DNA of 33,283 nt from Streptomyces celluloflavus (GCA_000720995.1 JOEL01000064.1:1-33283); one strand, 5' to 3'; shown: positions 1-8,294, counted from the first letter of the stretch. Translations and numbers: made by a program. Notes: generated by a model from the letters alone, not told the origin.

Positions 1-461
1 TGGGCGGTCTCGGAGGGCCTACCTCCATCACCAGTGCAGCACCACGTCGGAAGACTTCGTCTACATCGAAACCTCCCGTTGTGTTCGTGGCGCACAGTCA
101 TCGCGCATAAAACGATGGCCGCACATAGAGAGATGGCCTCGGACGCACCCCCCGTCGAGGCCATCAGGCACGTGTAAGCAGGAATTGAGCACCGGGGTCA
201 AGCCCAGGAATTGAGCCCGGCCAAGGCGGCCGAAATCCGCGGTGTCCTGACCGGCAGCCCCCGAGAACCGACGGCCTTGCCGTCGATGACCTGCCGCCCG
301 CTCCGGGGGGTTCGAGGCGCGCCGCACGCTCCGGTGCCCGCGTCGCCGAGCCCCTCCCCCTGAGCGAGCGCATTCGGCCATTCACCGCACCCAGGGCATG
401 ACGCATACCGGCTGGGGATAGAAACGTCCGAGCGCTGTGGCGTCCATGCGGCAACGACTGA
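1..461. other. Region without a recognisable gene
   Basis: I see no convincing coding region here. Open frames on the minus strand have Arg/Gly-rich translations typical of shadow frames in GC-rich DNA. The stretch does hold a 10-bp inverted repeat (132-165), a 12-base direct repeat CAGGAATTGAGC at 179-190 and 205-216, and a small hairpin (269-285). The start of the block may be the end of a gene lying to the left, but this cannot be judged from the window. Confidence 0.5.
132..165. terminator. Terminator-like inverted repeat
   Basis: GATGGCCTCG at 132-141 is the exact reverse complement of CGAGGCCATC at 156-165, giving a 10-bp stem with a 14-base loop. No T-run follows on either strand, which is usual for Streptomyces hairpin terminators. 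It may end a transcript entering from the left edge of the window. Confidence 0.35.
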
Positions 462-482
462 GTGAACCGGGGGTTCAAACAC

Positions 483-1283
483 GTGATAAGCACCCGTGCC
501 ATCGGTATTGAGGTGGAGAAATTCACCGAGGACGGCTTCCTCGTACTGCCCGGCTTTCTCCGGGCCGGCCTCGTCGACCGTCTCGTGCCGGAGGTGGACA
601 AGTGGGTGGAGGCGGGCTGGCGCCAGACGTCCATCGACGCCTGTCTGCGTCCGGACGCCCGGCCGCCGCAGGTGATGGAGCTGGACCTGGAGGCGCACGG
701 TGAGCTCGCGGTGTACCCGCCGCTGATGGACTTGCTCGGCCACCCCGATCTGCTGGGACGGTCCTTCGCCTTCCACCATCTGCACAGCGACCGGCGGCCG
801 GCCGGGGGCGGTGGCAAGAGCTGGCACCACGACTACGAGCAACGGCCCCAGCGCGACCGCCGCTTCCCCATGATCCACGCGCTGCACTACATACGCGGGC
901 TCCGGCCCGAGTTAGGCGAGTTGGCGGTGCTGCCGGGCTCGCACCGGGAGATCGCCGAGAAGGATGCCCGCAGCCATCTGGGTACGGAGGTGCTGCCGGG
1001 CGAGGTGGTCATCGACGATCTGCCGCCCGGATCCACCGTCGTACTGCACTCGGCGCTCTTTCACACCCGCCGGGCCGCGTCCGCATCGGGTGCGAGCGCC
1101 GGCCCGCGTTACATGATCGATGGTTCCTACTGCCGCACGGGCACTCGGTGGCCACAGGTCAAGCCGTACTGGCGGCAGGTGCTGGCGGTGGCACGGGCAC
1201 GCGGGCTGGACGCGGGACGGCCGGAGCTGTTCGCCGAGCGGCACTTCAGCGAGTACGAAGAGGCGGAGAGGCACAGCGGATGA
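483..1283 (+). CDS. Phytanoyl-CoA dioxygenase (PhyH) family protein
   Basis: Probable Fe(II)/2-oxoglutarate-dependent oxygenase of about 266 residues. The family fold is recognisable from the opening FTEDGFLVLPGFL, the HxD iron-binding pair in WHHD (His115, Asp117), the GELAVLPGSHR segment around residue 150, and a distal His near LFHTRRA (His194) followed by an Arg at about 209 that would bind 2-oxoglutarate. Members hydroxylate or otherwise oxidise small metabolites; the substrate here is unknown. I chose GTG 483 because GGGGG at 469-473 sits 9 bases upstream; an in-frame GTG at 462 is the alternative. The stop overlaps the next start as ATGA, so the two proteins are probably co-translated. 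The neighbours suggest natural-product or amino-acid tailoring rather than fatty-acid breakdown. Confidence 0.82.
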   Translation: MISTRAIGIEVEKFTEDGFLVLPGFLRAGLVDRLVPEVDKWVEAGWRQTSIDACLRPDARPPQVMELDLEAHGELAVYPPLMDLLGHPDLLGRSFAFHHLHSDRRPAGGGGKSWHHDYEQRPQRDRRFPMIHALHYIRGLRPELGELAVLPGSHREIAEKDARSHLGTEVLPGEVVIDDLPPGSTVVLHSALFHTRRAASASGASAGPRYMIDGSYCRTGTRWPQVKPYWRQVLAVARARGLDAGRPELFAERHFSEYEEAERHSG

Positions 1284-1930
1284 GAATTCTGGGCGCGGTC
1301 CGGTTCGAGACGGTGATCCGCCATTTCACCCAGGAACACCCCTTCGACCCGGTTGACCAGGCCAACACCAACGACGAGGCCGAGAATCACGTCCGCGATG
1401 CGCAGCTGGCGTTCGACGGCCGCTGGCACCGGGTCCTGCTGGACGGCCCGGAGGTGCGGAGCGTGGTACTCCCCTGGCACCTGGGCGAGGACGGAGAGGT
1501 GGAGCTCATCCCCAACACCGGGCTGACCGTGGCCGCGGCGGCGGACCGGCTGGCGATGCTGAGCGCCTCGTACACCCGCTCCAATCCGTTGTGTGCGCGC
1601 AAACTCGCCCGGCAGCGCACGGCTCCGCGCCTCCCCGTGTTCCTGAGCACCCGGGCCCTTCCGGGGCGCGACTACGACGCCCTGACCGTCCGCGAGGGAC
1701 TGATCCATCTGGACGGGCTGCACCGCATGCTCGCCTGGGCCCGGGCCGGGCAGCTGGTGTCCGGCAACTGGTTCGAGGCGTATGTGGCCGGTCTATCCCC
1801 GGCCCACGTACGGCATGGCACTGGGCATGACCAGGACGGACTGGATGTTCACCCCGAGCGGCAGACCGGCCATGGTCCGCACCATGTCGACGACGTGTCG
1901 CACGTCCATGGTGGGTTCGGCCCGCCGTGA
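1280..1930 (+). CDS. Uncharacterised protein with a DGLHR motif
   Basis: A 216-residue protein that I cannot assign to a named family with certainty. It starts MRILGAVRFET at ATG 1280, overlapping the upstream dioxygenase stop by 4 bases. The N-terminal half is acidic and has no membrane segment. Residues about 138-152 read REGLIHLDGLHRMLA, which resembles the xDGxHR signature of ParB N-terminal or sulfiredoxin-like folds, where this loop binds nucleotide; that similarity is my reading only. From about residue 172 to the end the gene lies antisense to the 3' end of the SDR gene, and this tail (rich in His, Gly and Asp) looks unlike the rest, so it may be an unconserved read-through extension. 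Coupling to the dioxygenase suggests a shared pathway. Confidence 0.72.
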   Translation: MRILGAVRFETVIRHFTQEHPFDPVDQANTNDEAENHVRDAQLAFDGRWHRVLLDGPEVRSVVLPWHLGEDGEVELIPNTGLTVAAAADRLAMLSASYTRSNPLCARKLARQRTAPRLPVFLSTRALPGRDYDALTVREGLIHLDGLHRMLAWARAGQLVSGNWFEAYVAGLSPAHVRHGTGHDQDGLDVHPERQTGHGPHHVDDVSHVHGGFGPP

Positions 1931-2542
1931 TCCGTCGGCTTGCCGGACCGTCGGCTGAGGACGGTCGTGCGGGGTGACGTTGCCGATGTCGATCTGACCG
2001 CACGAGATGTCGTAGCGGCGGCCGTCCAAGGACAGTGAGCGCGTCATCCCGGCCACCGCGTGCTTGGCCGCGGTGAAGGCGAGGGAGTCCGGCCGGGGTA
2101 CCTGAGCGGACGGCGCCCCGTTGTTGATGATCCGTCCCCCGCGCGGTGTCTGCCGCTTCATCACCCGGAAGGCGGCGCGGGAACAGAGAAAGGTTCCGGT
2201 GGCGATGGAGTCCATCACGCGGTGCCAGTCCTCGACACCCACGTCCTCGGTCGGGGTGTACGGCATGGTGTCGGCAGCGTTGTTGAACAGCACGTCCAAC
2301 CGCCCGAACCGGTCCACGACGTCCCCGAACAGCCCGTCCACGGCCGCGGAATCGGTGATGTCGGCGGGTATCGGTACCGCACGGTCGCGGTCGGCCGCGG
2401 GGGTGAGCGCCACCGTCTCGTCCAGCCGTTCCTTGCGCCGGCCCACCAGCGCCACCGTCCAGCCGTCCGCCAGCAAACCCAGCGCGCACGCCTGCCCGAT
2501 ACCGCTACCCGCGCCGGTGACGACAGCCGTTTTCTCCGCCAC
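1793..2542 (-). CDS. SDR-family protein lacking most catalytic residues
   Basis: A 249-residue classical short-chain dehydrogenase fold. The cofactor motif TGAGSGIG (residues 9-16) and the NNA motif (87-89) are intact, and the end MPYVGRG is typical of the subfamily. The catalytic tetrad is largely gone: the usual Asn in NLTG is Ile113 (SIATG), the Ser of NNGSISA is Ala143 (NNGAPSA), and the Tyr of YTAxKHA is Phe156 (FTAAKHA). Only Lys160 remains. The reading was checked directly on the DNA and the frame is open throughout, so this is not an obvious pseudogene. It may bind NAD(P)(H) without normal redox catalysis or have another role. The start is GTG 2542, with AGAGGA upstream. It faces away from the aminotransferase gene and converges on the DGLHR gene. 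Confidence 0.85.
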   Translation of the reverse strand: MAEKTAVVTGAGSGIGQACALGLLADGWTVALVGRRKERLDETVALTPAADRDRAVPIPADITDSAAVDGLFGDVVDRFGRLDVLFNNAADTMPYTPTEDVGVEDWHRVMDSIATGTFLCSRAAFRVMKRQTPRGGRIINNGAPSAQVPRPDSLAFTAAKHAVAGMTRSLSLDGRRYDISCGQIDIGNVTPHDRPQPTVRQADGSRRAEPTMDVRHVVDMVRTMAGLPLGVNIQSVLVMPSAMPYVGRG

Positions 2543-2632
2543 GTTCCACCCGTCCTCTTCTCAGGGAAACCCCTCCGCACGAAAGGCTCTCCGAGCGTGC
2601 CCGAGCACCCCTCACACAAACAGGAGCCGCAC

Positions 2633-3967
2633 ATGAATGGCCATATACAGGCGCTGGGCGGGACCGACAGCAGCCGGGCCTGGTTCGACCGGGCCCAGGA
2701 ATCGCTGGCCGGCGGTATCAGCTCCTCCTCCCGGCTGACCTCGACCGGCCCGCACCCCTATCCGCTCTACATGGTCAGCGGGTCCGGAGCGCGCATCCGC
2801 GATGTCGACGGCAACGAATACGTCGACTACCTCCTCTCCTACGGCAGCGCGGTGCTGGGCCATGCCCATCCGGAGCTCACCGAGGCGCTCACCGCCGTCC
2901 TGCGTACCGGCACGATGTTCGGCACCTGCAACACCCCGGAAGTGGAACTCGCCGAGCTGATCTGCGACATGGTGCCCGGTGCGGAGCTCGTCCGATTCGC
3001 CAACTCCGGAAGCGAAGCGGTGCAGGGGGCCGTGCGGGCCGCCCGCGGGTACACCGGGCGCTCGAAGATCCTCAAATTCGAGGGCCACTATCACGGGTGG
3101 TCCGACACCCTGGCGATCTCCAATCGCCCCGGCGCACCGGAGGCCGGCCCGTACGCCGCCCCGCACGCCGTACCCCATTCCCCCGGTATACCGGCCGGGA
3201 TCGTCGACGATGTGGTCGTCTGTCCGTGGAACGACGCCGTGGCACTCCGCGCCCTCCTCGATGCCCACCGCGGCGAACTCGCGGCGGTCATCTGCGAACC
3301 GATCGTCGCCAACAACGCCTGCACCATGCCGGCACCGGGCTATCTCGACCTGCTGCGGGAGGAGTGCACGGCACGCGGGATCGTGCTCATCTTCGACGAG
3401 GTCTGCACCGGATTCCGTACCGGCCCCGGCGGAGCCCAGGCGCTGTTCGGGGTCGTGCCCGACCTCGCCGTCTACTCCAAAGCGCTGGGCGGCGGCCTGC
3501 CGATCGCCGCCTTCGCCGGGCAGCGGCATGTGATGGAACCCCTGGCGCAGGGGCACGTCAAGCACGGCGGCACCTACAACGCCTCGCCGCTGTGCGCGAC
3601 GTCCGCCCTGGTGAGCCTCCGCCATCTGAACCAGCCGGGTGTCACCAAGAGAATCGATGAGAGCGGCCGGCGGCTCATGGAGGCGATCCGGCGTGCCGCC
3701 CACGACCGGCGCATCCCCTGCTCGGTGCAGGGCGTTGGCGCCATGTTCCAGACCGTGTTCACCGCCGACGGCACGCCGACCCGTCAGTACCGCGATCTGC
3801 TCCACACCGACCAGGCCCGCTACCACGCCTTCCGCCACGAACTCCTCAAACGCGGTATCCACACCAACGCCTACGGCATGGCCTGCTGGTTCGTCGCCGC
3901 CACGGTCACCGAGGACGACCTGGACGCCACGTGCGAGGCGGTGACAGAAGCGTTCGGCGTGCTGTAA
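2633..3967 (+). CDS. Glutamate-1-semialdehyde-aminotransferase-like PLP enzyme
   Basis: A 444-residue class III PLP-dependent aminotransferase or aminomutase. Seen in the sequence: RFANSGSEAV (residues 121-130) of the phosphate-binding region, IFDEVCTGFR with the PLP-pyridine Asp255, and the Schiff-base Lys283 in YSKALGGGLP. The closest known pattern is HemL, but the C-terminal motif is HGGTYNASPL rather than the GTLSGNPL I expect in HemL, and it lies far from the hem operon of this window. It is therefore more likely an amino-group transfer or shift enzyme for a specialised metabolite. ATG 2633 is preceded by AGGAG at 2622-2626. The divergent SDR gene starts 90 bases upstream, so a shared promoter region is likely. 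Confidence 0.88.
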   Translation: MNGHIQALGGTDSSRAWFDRAQESLAGGISSSSRLTSTGPHPYPLYMVSGSGARIRDVDGNEYVDYLLSYGSAVLGHAHPELTEALTAVLRTGTMFGTCNTPEVELAELICDMVPGAELVRFANSGSEAVQGAVRAARGYTGRSKILKFEGHYHGWSDTLAISNRPGAPEAGPYAAPHAVPHSPGIPAGIVDDVVVCPWNDAVALRALLDAHRGELAAVICEPIVANNACTMPAPGYLDLLREECTARGIVLIFDEVCTGFRTGPGGAQALFGVVPDLAVYSKALGGGLPIAAFAGQRHVMEPLAQGHVKHGGTYNASPLCATSALVSLRHLNQPGVTKRIDESGRRLMEAIRRAAHDRRIPCSVQGVGAMFQTVFTADGTPTRQYRDLLHTDQARYHAFRHELLKRGIHTNAYGMACWFVAATVTEDDLDATCEAVTEAFGVL

Positions 3968-4081
3968 CTCGCCGGATCCGTACGGTATTTGGTCAATGTG
4001 AAGAGGGTCACCGAACCCCCCAACGGGTGCTCGGTGTCAGGTCCGGCGCAGCGGGGAGAGGTCTACGAGGGGAGAGTGCCG

Positions 4082-4933
4082 ATGCTGCTTCCAGAGGATC
4101 TGTCATCCCAGAACGTGTCCGGGGAAGGGGCGGGCGAGGCCGGCGGATCCGATGCGGTGCGGCCCGGCCGCCGCCGGTCGTGCGCCTGCGCCGCGGACGG
4201 TATCCGCCGGCCGCCCGCAGAGGGGGCCGCCCCCGACCCCTTCGGCCAGGCGGTGCTGTGCTGCCACACCGCCGGCGCCCGCGCGGGCCACTCCTTCGTG
4301 ACCTACGAATGGTCCGACGGACTGGTCCAGTACGAGGACGCGGCCAAGTACTTCGCCGGTCCCGCGGCATGGCACCCGCTCGACCGGCACGCCTGCATAC
4401 GGGCCACCGGACGGATCCTCGACGTGGGCTGCGGGCCCGGCCGGCATGCCTGCGCCCTGCGACGGGCCGGCCACGACGTGACGGGCATGGACGCCTCCCC
4501 GGGCGCCGTCCGGGTTGCCGTGGCCCGCGGGATCGACGCGAGGACGGCCCAGGTCGAACGCCTGCCCGGCGGGCTGGGCCTGTTCGACACGATCCTGCTG
4601 CTGGGCAACAACCTCTCCCTGCTCGGCCCGCCCGACCGCGCCCGGAGCGTGCTGACCGCCCTGGCAGCCGCCGCGGCGCCCGGCGCGGCCCTGTGGGGAC
4701 GGGCCACCCCGCCCCGCACCTTCGACGCCCCCGCCCACCGGCCCGCGACACCGTCCGCCGTCCGCATCCGTCACGCCGACATCACCGGCCCCTGGCGCCC
4801 CTACCACCTGCCCACTCCCCGCGAAATCGCCTCCGCGGCCGAGAAGACCCCCTGGTCCCTCCGCGGCGTCACCCACCACGGCACCTCCTGCCTGGTGAAG
4901 CTCACCCTGCCGCGCGGCCCAGTCGTCACCTGA
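4082..4933 (+). CDS. Class I SAM-dependent methyltransferase
   Basis: A 283-residue protein with motif I ILDVGCGPGRHA (residues 112-123), followed by the acidic residue of VTGMDAS about 20 residues later and the FDTILLLGNNL strand and loop. The first 50 residues are low-complexity and poorly conserved looking, with CACAADGIRRPP. ATG 4082 has GAGGGGAGAG directly upstream; the frame is open to 3989, but earlier starts lack a ribosome-binding site. It follows the aminotransferase by 114 bases, and that gap has an imperfect hairpin (ACCGA at 4010-4014 with TCGGT at 4031-4035), so it may be separately expressed or processed. The substrate is unknown; the methyl acceptor is probably the product of the neighbouring genes. 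Confidence 0.8.
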   Translation: MLLPEDLSSQNVSGEGAGEAGGSDAVRPGRRRSCACAADGIRRPPAEGAAPDPFGQAVLCCHTAGARAGHSFVTYEWSDGLVQYEDAAKYFAGPAAWHPLDRHACIRATGRILDVGCGPGRHACALRRAGHDVTGMDASPGAVRVAVARGIDARTAQVERLPGGLGLFDTILLLGNNLSLLGPPDRARSVLTALAAAAAPGAALWGRATPPRTFDAPAHRPATPSAVRIRHADITGPWRPYHLPTPREIASAAEKTPWSLRGVTHHGTSCLVKLTLPRGPVVT

Positions 4934-4985
4934 TCCGGCACGTGCGTCCCGGCCGGGCGACCGCCTCGGGTGCGCCCTTGCGCCC

Positions 4986-6179
4986 CTACCCCTTCACACA
5001 AACCACCTGCTTGAGCCTCGCCACAACCGCCACCAGATCCTGCTGCTGATCGATGACCTGCTCGATCGGCTTGTAGGCGCCGGGGATCTCGTCCACCACA
5101 CCGGAGTCCTTACGGCACTCCACTCCCCGCGTCTGCTCTTCCAGATCGCGCGTGGAGAAGCGTTTCCGCGCGGCGTTCCGGCTCATCCTCCGGCCGGCGC
5201 CGTGCGAGGCGGACTGGAAGGATGCGGCGTTGCCGAGGCCCTGGACGATGTACGAACCGGTGCCCATCGAGCCCGGGATGATGCCGTACTCGCCGCTGCC
5301 GGCCCGGATCGCGCCCTTACGGGTCACCAGCAGATCCATGCCCTCGTACCGCTCCTCCGCCACGTAGTTGTGGTGGCAGGAGATCACCGGCTCGAACGTC
5401 GGCCGGGCCTTGCGGAACTCTCTGCGGACGACGTCCTGGAAGAGCGCCATCATGACGTCCCGGTTGTGCTTGGCGTACTCCTGCGCCCAGAACAGGTCGT
5501 GGCGGTAGGCCGCCATCTGCGGGGTGTCCGCGATGAAGACGGCGAGGTCGCGGTCGACCAGCCCCTGGTTGTGCGACAGCTTCTGGGCCTGGCCGATGTG
5601 GTACTCGGCCAGTTCCTTGCCGATGTTCCGCGAGCCGGAGTGCAGCATCAGCCACACCGCGCCGGTGTCGTCCAGGCAGAACTCGATGAAGTGGTTGCCC
5701 GAGCCCAGCGACCCCATCTGCTTGGTCGCCCGCTCCTGGCGGAACTTCACCGCCTCCGCGACGCCGTCGAACCGCTGCCAGAAGTTGTCCCAGCCGGCCG
5801 TCGGGAAGCCGTGCATCCGGCCCGGGTCGACCGGGTCGTCGTGCATCGCGCGTCCGACCGGGATCGCCTGCTCGATCTTGGCGCGGAGCCGGGAGAGATC
5901 GCCGGGCAGGTCGTTGGCGGTGAGCGAGGTCTTCACCGCGCTCATCCCGCAGCCGATGTCGACCCCGACCGCCGCCGGGCAGACCGCGCCGTGCATCGCG
6001 ATCACCGAGCCGACCGTGGCGCCCTTGCCGTAGTGCACGTCCGGCATCACGGCCAGGCCCTTGATCCACGGCAGGGTGGCGACATTGCGCAGTTGCTGCA
6101 TCGCCACGTCCTCGACCGTGGCCGGATCCGCCCACATCCGGATCGGTACCCGGGCACCGGGCACTTCGACGTACGACAT
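4986..6179 (-). CDS. rtcB: RNA-splicing ligase RtcB
   Basis: A 397-residue RtcB protein, the GTP- and Mn2+-dependent ligase that joins RNA 2',3'-cyclic-phosphate (or 3'-phosphate) ends to 5'-OH ends in RNA repair. Family signatures are present in order: MPDVHYGKG (residues 45-53), VGVDIGCGM with the metal-binding Cys77, GSLGSGNHFIEF, HSGSRNIGK, SCHHNYV, and HGAGRRMSR, whose His is the expected guanylylation site. The ATG at 6179 has GAAGGA a few bases upstream. The same frame stays open to 7562, but the extension is shadow translation of the lipoprotein genes. No archease or rtcA homologue is visible next to it. The flanking genes are unrelated. Confidence 0.95.
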   Translation of the reverse strand: MSYVEVPGARVPIRMWADPATVEDVAMQQLRNVATLPWIKGLAVMPDVHYGKGATVGSVIAMHGAVCPAAVGVDIGCGMSAVKTSLTANDLPGDLSRLRAKIEQAIPVGRAMHDDPVDPGRMHGFPTAGWDNFWQRFDGVAEAVKFRQERATKQMGSLGSGNHFIEFCLDDTGAVWLMLHSGSRNIGKELAEYHIGQAQKLSHNQGLVDRDLAVFIADTPQMAAYRHDLFWAQEYAKHNRDVMMALFQDVVRREFRKARPTFEPVISCHHNYVAEERYEGMDLLVTRKGAIRAGSGEYGIIPGSMGTGSYIVQGLGNAASFQSASHGAGRRMSRNAARKRFSTRDLEEQTRGVECRKDSGVVDEIPGAYKPIEQVIDQQQDLVAVVARLKQVVCVKG

Positions 6180-6350
6180 AGTTCCTTCATTCCCCCCAAA
6201 AAGGCTTATAAGACACATAACGCAAAGTGCGGACACCACGTCCGATCTTGGACTGCCGACCCGCGTCCACGGCGCCTCGTGCGGTAGACATTGTGTCCAT
6301 CGGCCGTCATCCGGCGGCAACCGCTTTTCGTACGGAAGGAGCCGCGAACG

Positions 6351-7310
6351 ATGCGGCGGAAGTCGTTCGTACCCGGTGCCGCGCTGGTGACGGTCGCGGC
6401 GCTGGCCGCCGCCCTCGCCGGCTGCTCCGGCGGTTCCACCGGCGACGGCCGGGACGGGGGCCCCAAGGGCGGCGACACCGCCTCGCCGAGCCCCGCCCAG
6501 CCGGGCCGCTACCAGAGCCTCCCGGAACCCTGCGGGCTCCCGGCGCGCGGCACCGTACGCGCCATGCTGCCCGGCGACGACCGGCAGCTCTCGCACGAAG
6601 ACGCCGAGAAGATCTACGCGGGCCAGGCGGATGTCACCTACGACACCGACCGCCGCGTCGGCTGCCGCTGGAAACGCGAGACCACCGAGGGCACCCGCCA
6701 CCTGACCCTCGACATCCAGCGCGTGGTCTCGTACGACAACGCCGTCAGCGACGACGACCGGGCGCAGGAGATCTACGGCAAGAAGGAGGTGGCCGCGGGG
6801 ATACCGTCCGGCGGCTCCCCCTCCCCCACCACCTCCGTCCCCAAGGGCAAGGACGCCGGCGGGGGCGGCACCAAGAGCCCTGGCGCGGATGCCGGGGACG
6901 AGGCGCCGAACGGCGCCCTGGACAGCGGCAAGGACACGGCCGCGGACGCGGTCACGAGCCCGGCCCCGGGCCAGGAGGCGGGCACCGGCGACGAGGCGAA
7001 GCCTCAGGACGGCGGCGCGGCGTCCGACCACTCCGCGGGGTCGGCCGATCCGAGCGGGACACCCGGCGCCACCGCCGGCCCGCACCTCCTGGACGGCATC
7101 GCCGACACCGCCTTCCTCAACGACAAGCTCGCCACCGCGGACTCCGGTGTGCACCGCGACATCACTGTGGTCTTTCGCACGTCGAACGTGATCGTGACGA
7201 TCACCTACGACCAGTGGTCCACGGACAAGTCCCTGGTGCCCGGGAGCCAGGAATTGCAGGACAAGGCCCGTTCGCTGGCCACCGAGCTGTCCGACCGGAT
7301 CGGCGAATAA
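6351..7310 (+). CDS. DUF3558-type lipoprotein (first of a pair)
   Basis: A 319-residue exported lipoprotein. The start MRRKSFVPGA is followed by a hydrophobic stretch and the lipobox LAGC with Cys25 as the lipidation site. ATG 6351 has GGAAGGAG at 6334-6341. The mature part begins with a Gly/Pro-rich linker, then the YQSLPEPCGL segment and a second Cys in GCRWKR, which I take as the paired cysteines of the DUF3558 domain. A long Ala/Gly/Asp-rich insert of roughly 110 residues (about 145-250) splits the domain before the end FRTSNVIVTITYDQ. The next gene encodes a shorter paralogue with the same landmarks. The function is unknown; such proteins sit on the outer face of the membrane. Confidence 0.8.
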   Translation: MRRKSFVPGAALVTVAALAAALAGCSGGSTGDGRDGGPKGGDTASPSPAQPGRYQSLPEPCGLPARGTVRAMLPGDDRQLSHEDAEKIYAGQADVTYDTDRRVGCRWKRETTEGTRHLTLDIQRVVSYDNAVSDDDRAQEIYGKKEVAAGIPSGGSPSPTTSVPKGKDAGGGGTKSPGADAGDEAPNGALDSGKDTAADAVTSPAPGQEAGTGDEAKPQDGGAASDHSAGSADPSGTPGATAGPHLLDGIADTAFLNDKLATADSGVHRDITVVFRTSNVIVTITYDQWSTDKSLVPGSQELQDKARSLATELSDRIGE

Positions 7311-7556
7311 GTCCGGATAGCGGGCAAATGAGTTGATTGCCCATCGTCGAGCGACTGGCCCGGTTCGCCCCGTATGCCCACCGCGATATTCACCACCTCG
7401 CGGACGCGGACCGGGCAGCGACCGCGCTCCGCCGCGTACCGTGCCGTCCAGGCCCTGGACCGGCCTTGCCCCCCGCACGCGGGGTCCGGCAGTCCCGCGC
7501 GGCCACCCCCACGGCCGTCGCACGCCGGCTCCACGACGACGAACAGCGAAGGAACC

Positions 7557-8294
7557 ATGCACCGATCAGCCAAGCGACTCGCCGGCCTCCTCACCTGCGC
7601 AGCCGTACCGGTGATGCTCGTCGCCGGCTGCTCCGGCTCGGGCACCGACAGCTCCGGCGACACCGCCACGTCCAACGCGCCCAGCAGCAAGACCGGCGGC
7701 GCGGGCGGCAGCGCGACCGGCAGTACGGCGCCGAGCCTCGCGCTGGCGAAGTACAAGAAGCTGCCGAACCCGTGCGAGGCGTTCTCCCAGGACACCATCA
7801 AGAACCTGCTGCCCAAGGTGAAGAACGCGTCCGGGGAGCAGGGCAAGTCCTCGGACAACAACGCCCGCGGCTACTGCGCCTGGAACAGCTCGGACGCCAA
7901 GGGCGTCGACGGCACGCAGTACCGCTGGCTGGACGTCAGCTACCAGCGCTACGACTCCGAGCAGGGCATCGGCACCGGCGAGAAGCGCGCCACGGAGTTC
8001 TACGCCAAGAAGGTCGAGGACGCGAAGGCCACCGAGGGCGCCAAGAACGTCAAGACCGCCAAGACGGACGGCACCGGCGACGAGGCGACCTCGCTCACCT
8101 TCGAGTCGAAGAAGGACGGCAACGACTTCGGCAACGCGACGGTGGTGATGCGCACCGCCAACGTCGTCATCACCCTCAACTACAACGGCGCGGGCCTGGC
8201 CGGCGCCGACACCCCGAAGTCCGCGGACCTGCTGAAGAGCGCCCAGGCCGCCGCCAAGGAGGCCGTCACCGCCGTCAACAAGGCGAACGGCTGA
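7557..8294 (+). CDS. DUF3558-type lipoprotein (second of a pair)
   Basis: A 245-residue lipoprotein with signal peptide and lipobox VAGC (Cys25), a short Ser/Gly/Thr linker, then YKKLPNPCEAFSQDT, GYCAWN and MRTANVVITLNYNG. These align in order with the preceding gene (YQSLPEPCGL, GCRWK, FRTSNVIVTITY), so the two are tandem paralogues. This copy lacks the long Ala/Gly insert and is rich in Lys. ATG 7557 has GAAGGA upstream. The 246-base gap to the first copy is long enough for its own promoter and holds a weak GGGCAA/TTGCCC hairpin at 7322-7342. The function is unknown; a DUF3558 domain is the best family call. Confidence 0.8.
   Translation: MHRSAKRLAGLLTCAAVPVMLVAGCSGSGTDSSGDTATSNAPSSKTGGAGGSATGSTAPSLALAKYKKLPNPCEAFSQDTIKNLLPKVKNASGEQGKSSDNNARGYCAWNSSDAKGVDGTQYRWLDVSYQRYDSEQGIGTGEKRATEFYAKKVEDAKATEGAKNVKTAKTDGTGDEATSLTFESKKDGNDFGNATVVMRTANVVITLNYNGAGLAGADTPKSADLLKSAQAAAKEAVTAVNKANG

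Noticed and set aside
198-330. Minus-strand translation with VIDGKAVGSR, like a fragment of an ISAs1-type transposase
   Set aside because: The similarity covers only about ten residues, the motif is not complete, and no terminal repeats or further transposase motifs are visible nearby.
2633-3967. Calling the aminotransferase hemL of the heme pathway
   Set aside because: It is far from the hem operon, sits among biosynthesis-like genes and has HGGTYNASPL in place of the usual HemL motif.
4986-7562. A single 858-residue minus-strand reading frame
   Set aside because: Only the part from 6179 down is RtcB; the upstream part is Arg/Gly-rich shadow of the lipoprotein genes and has no family features.
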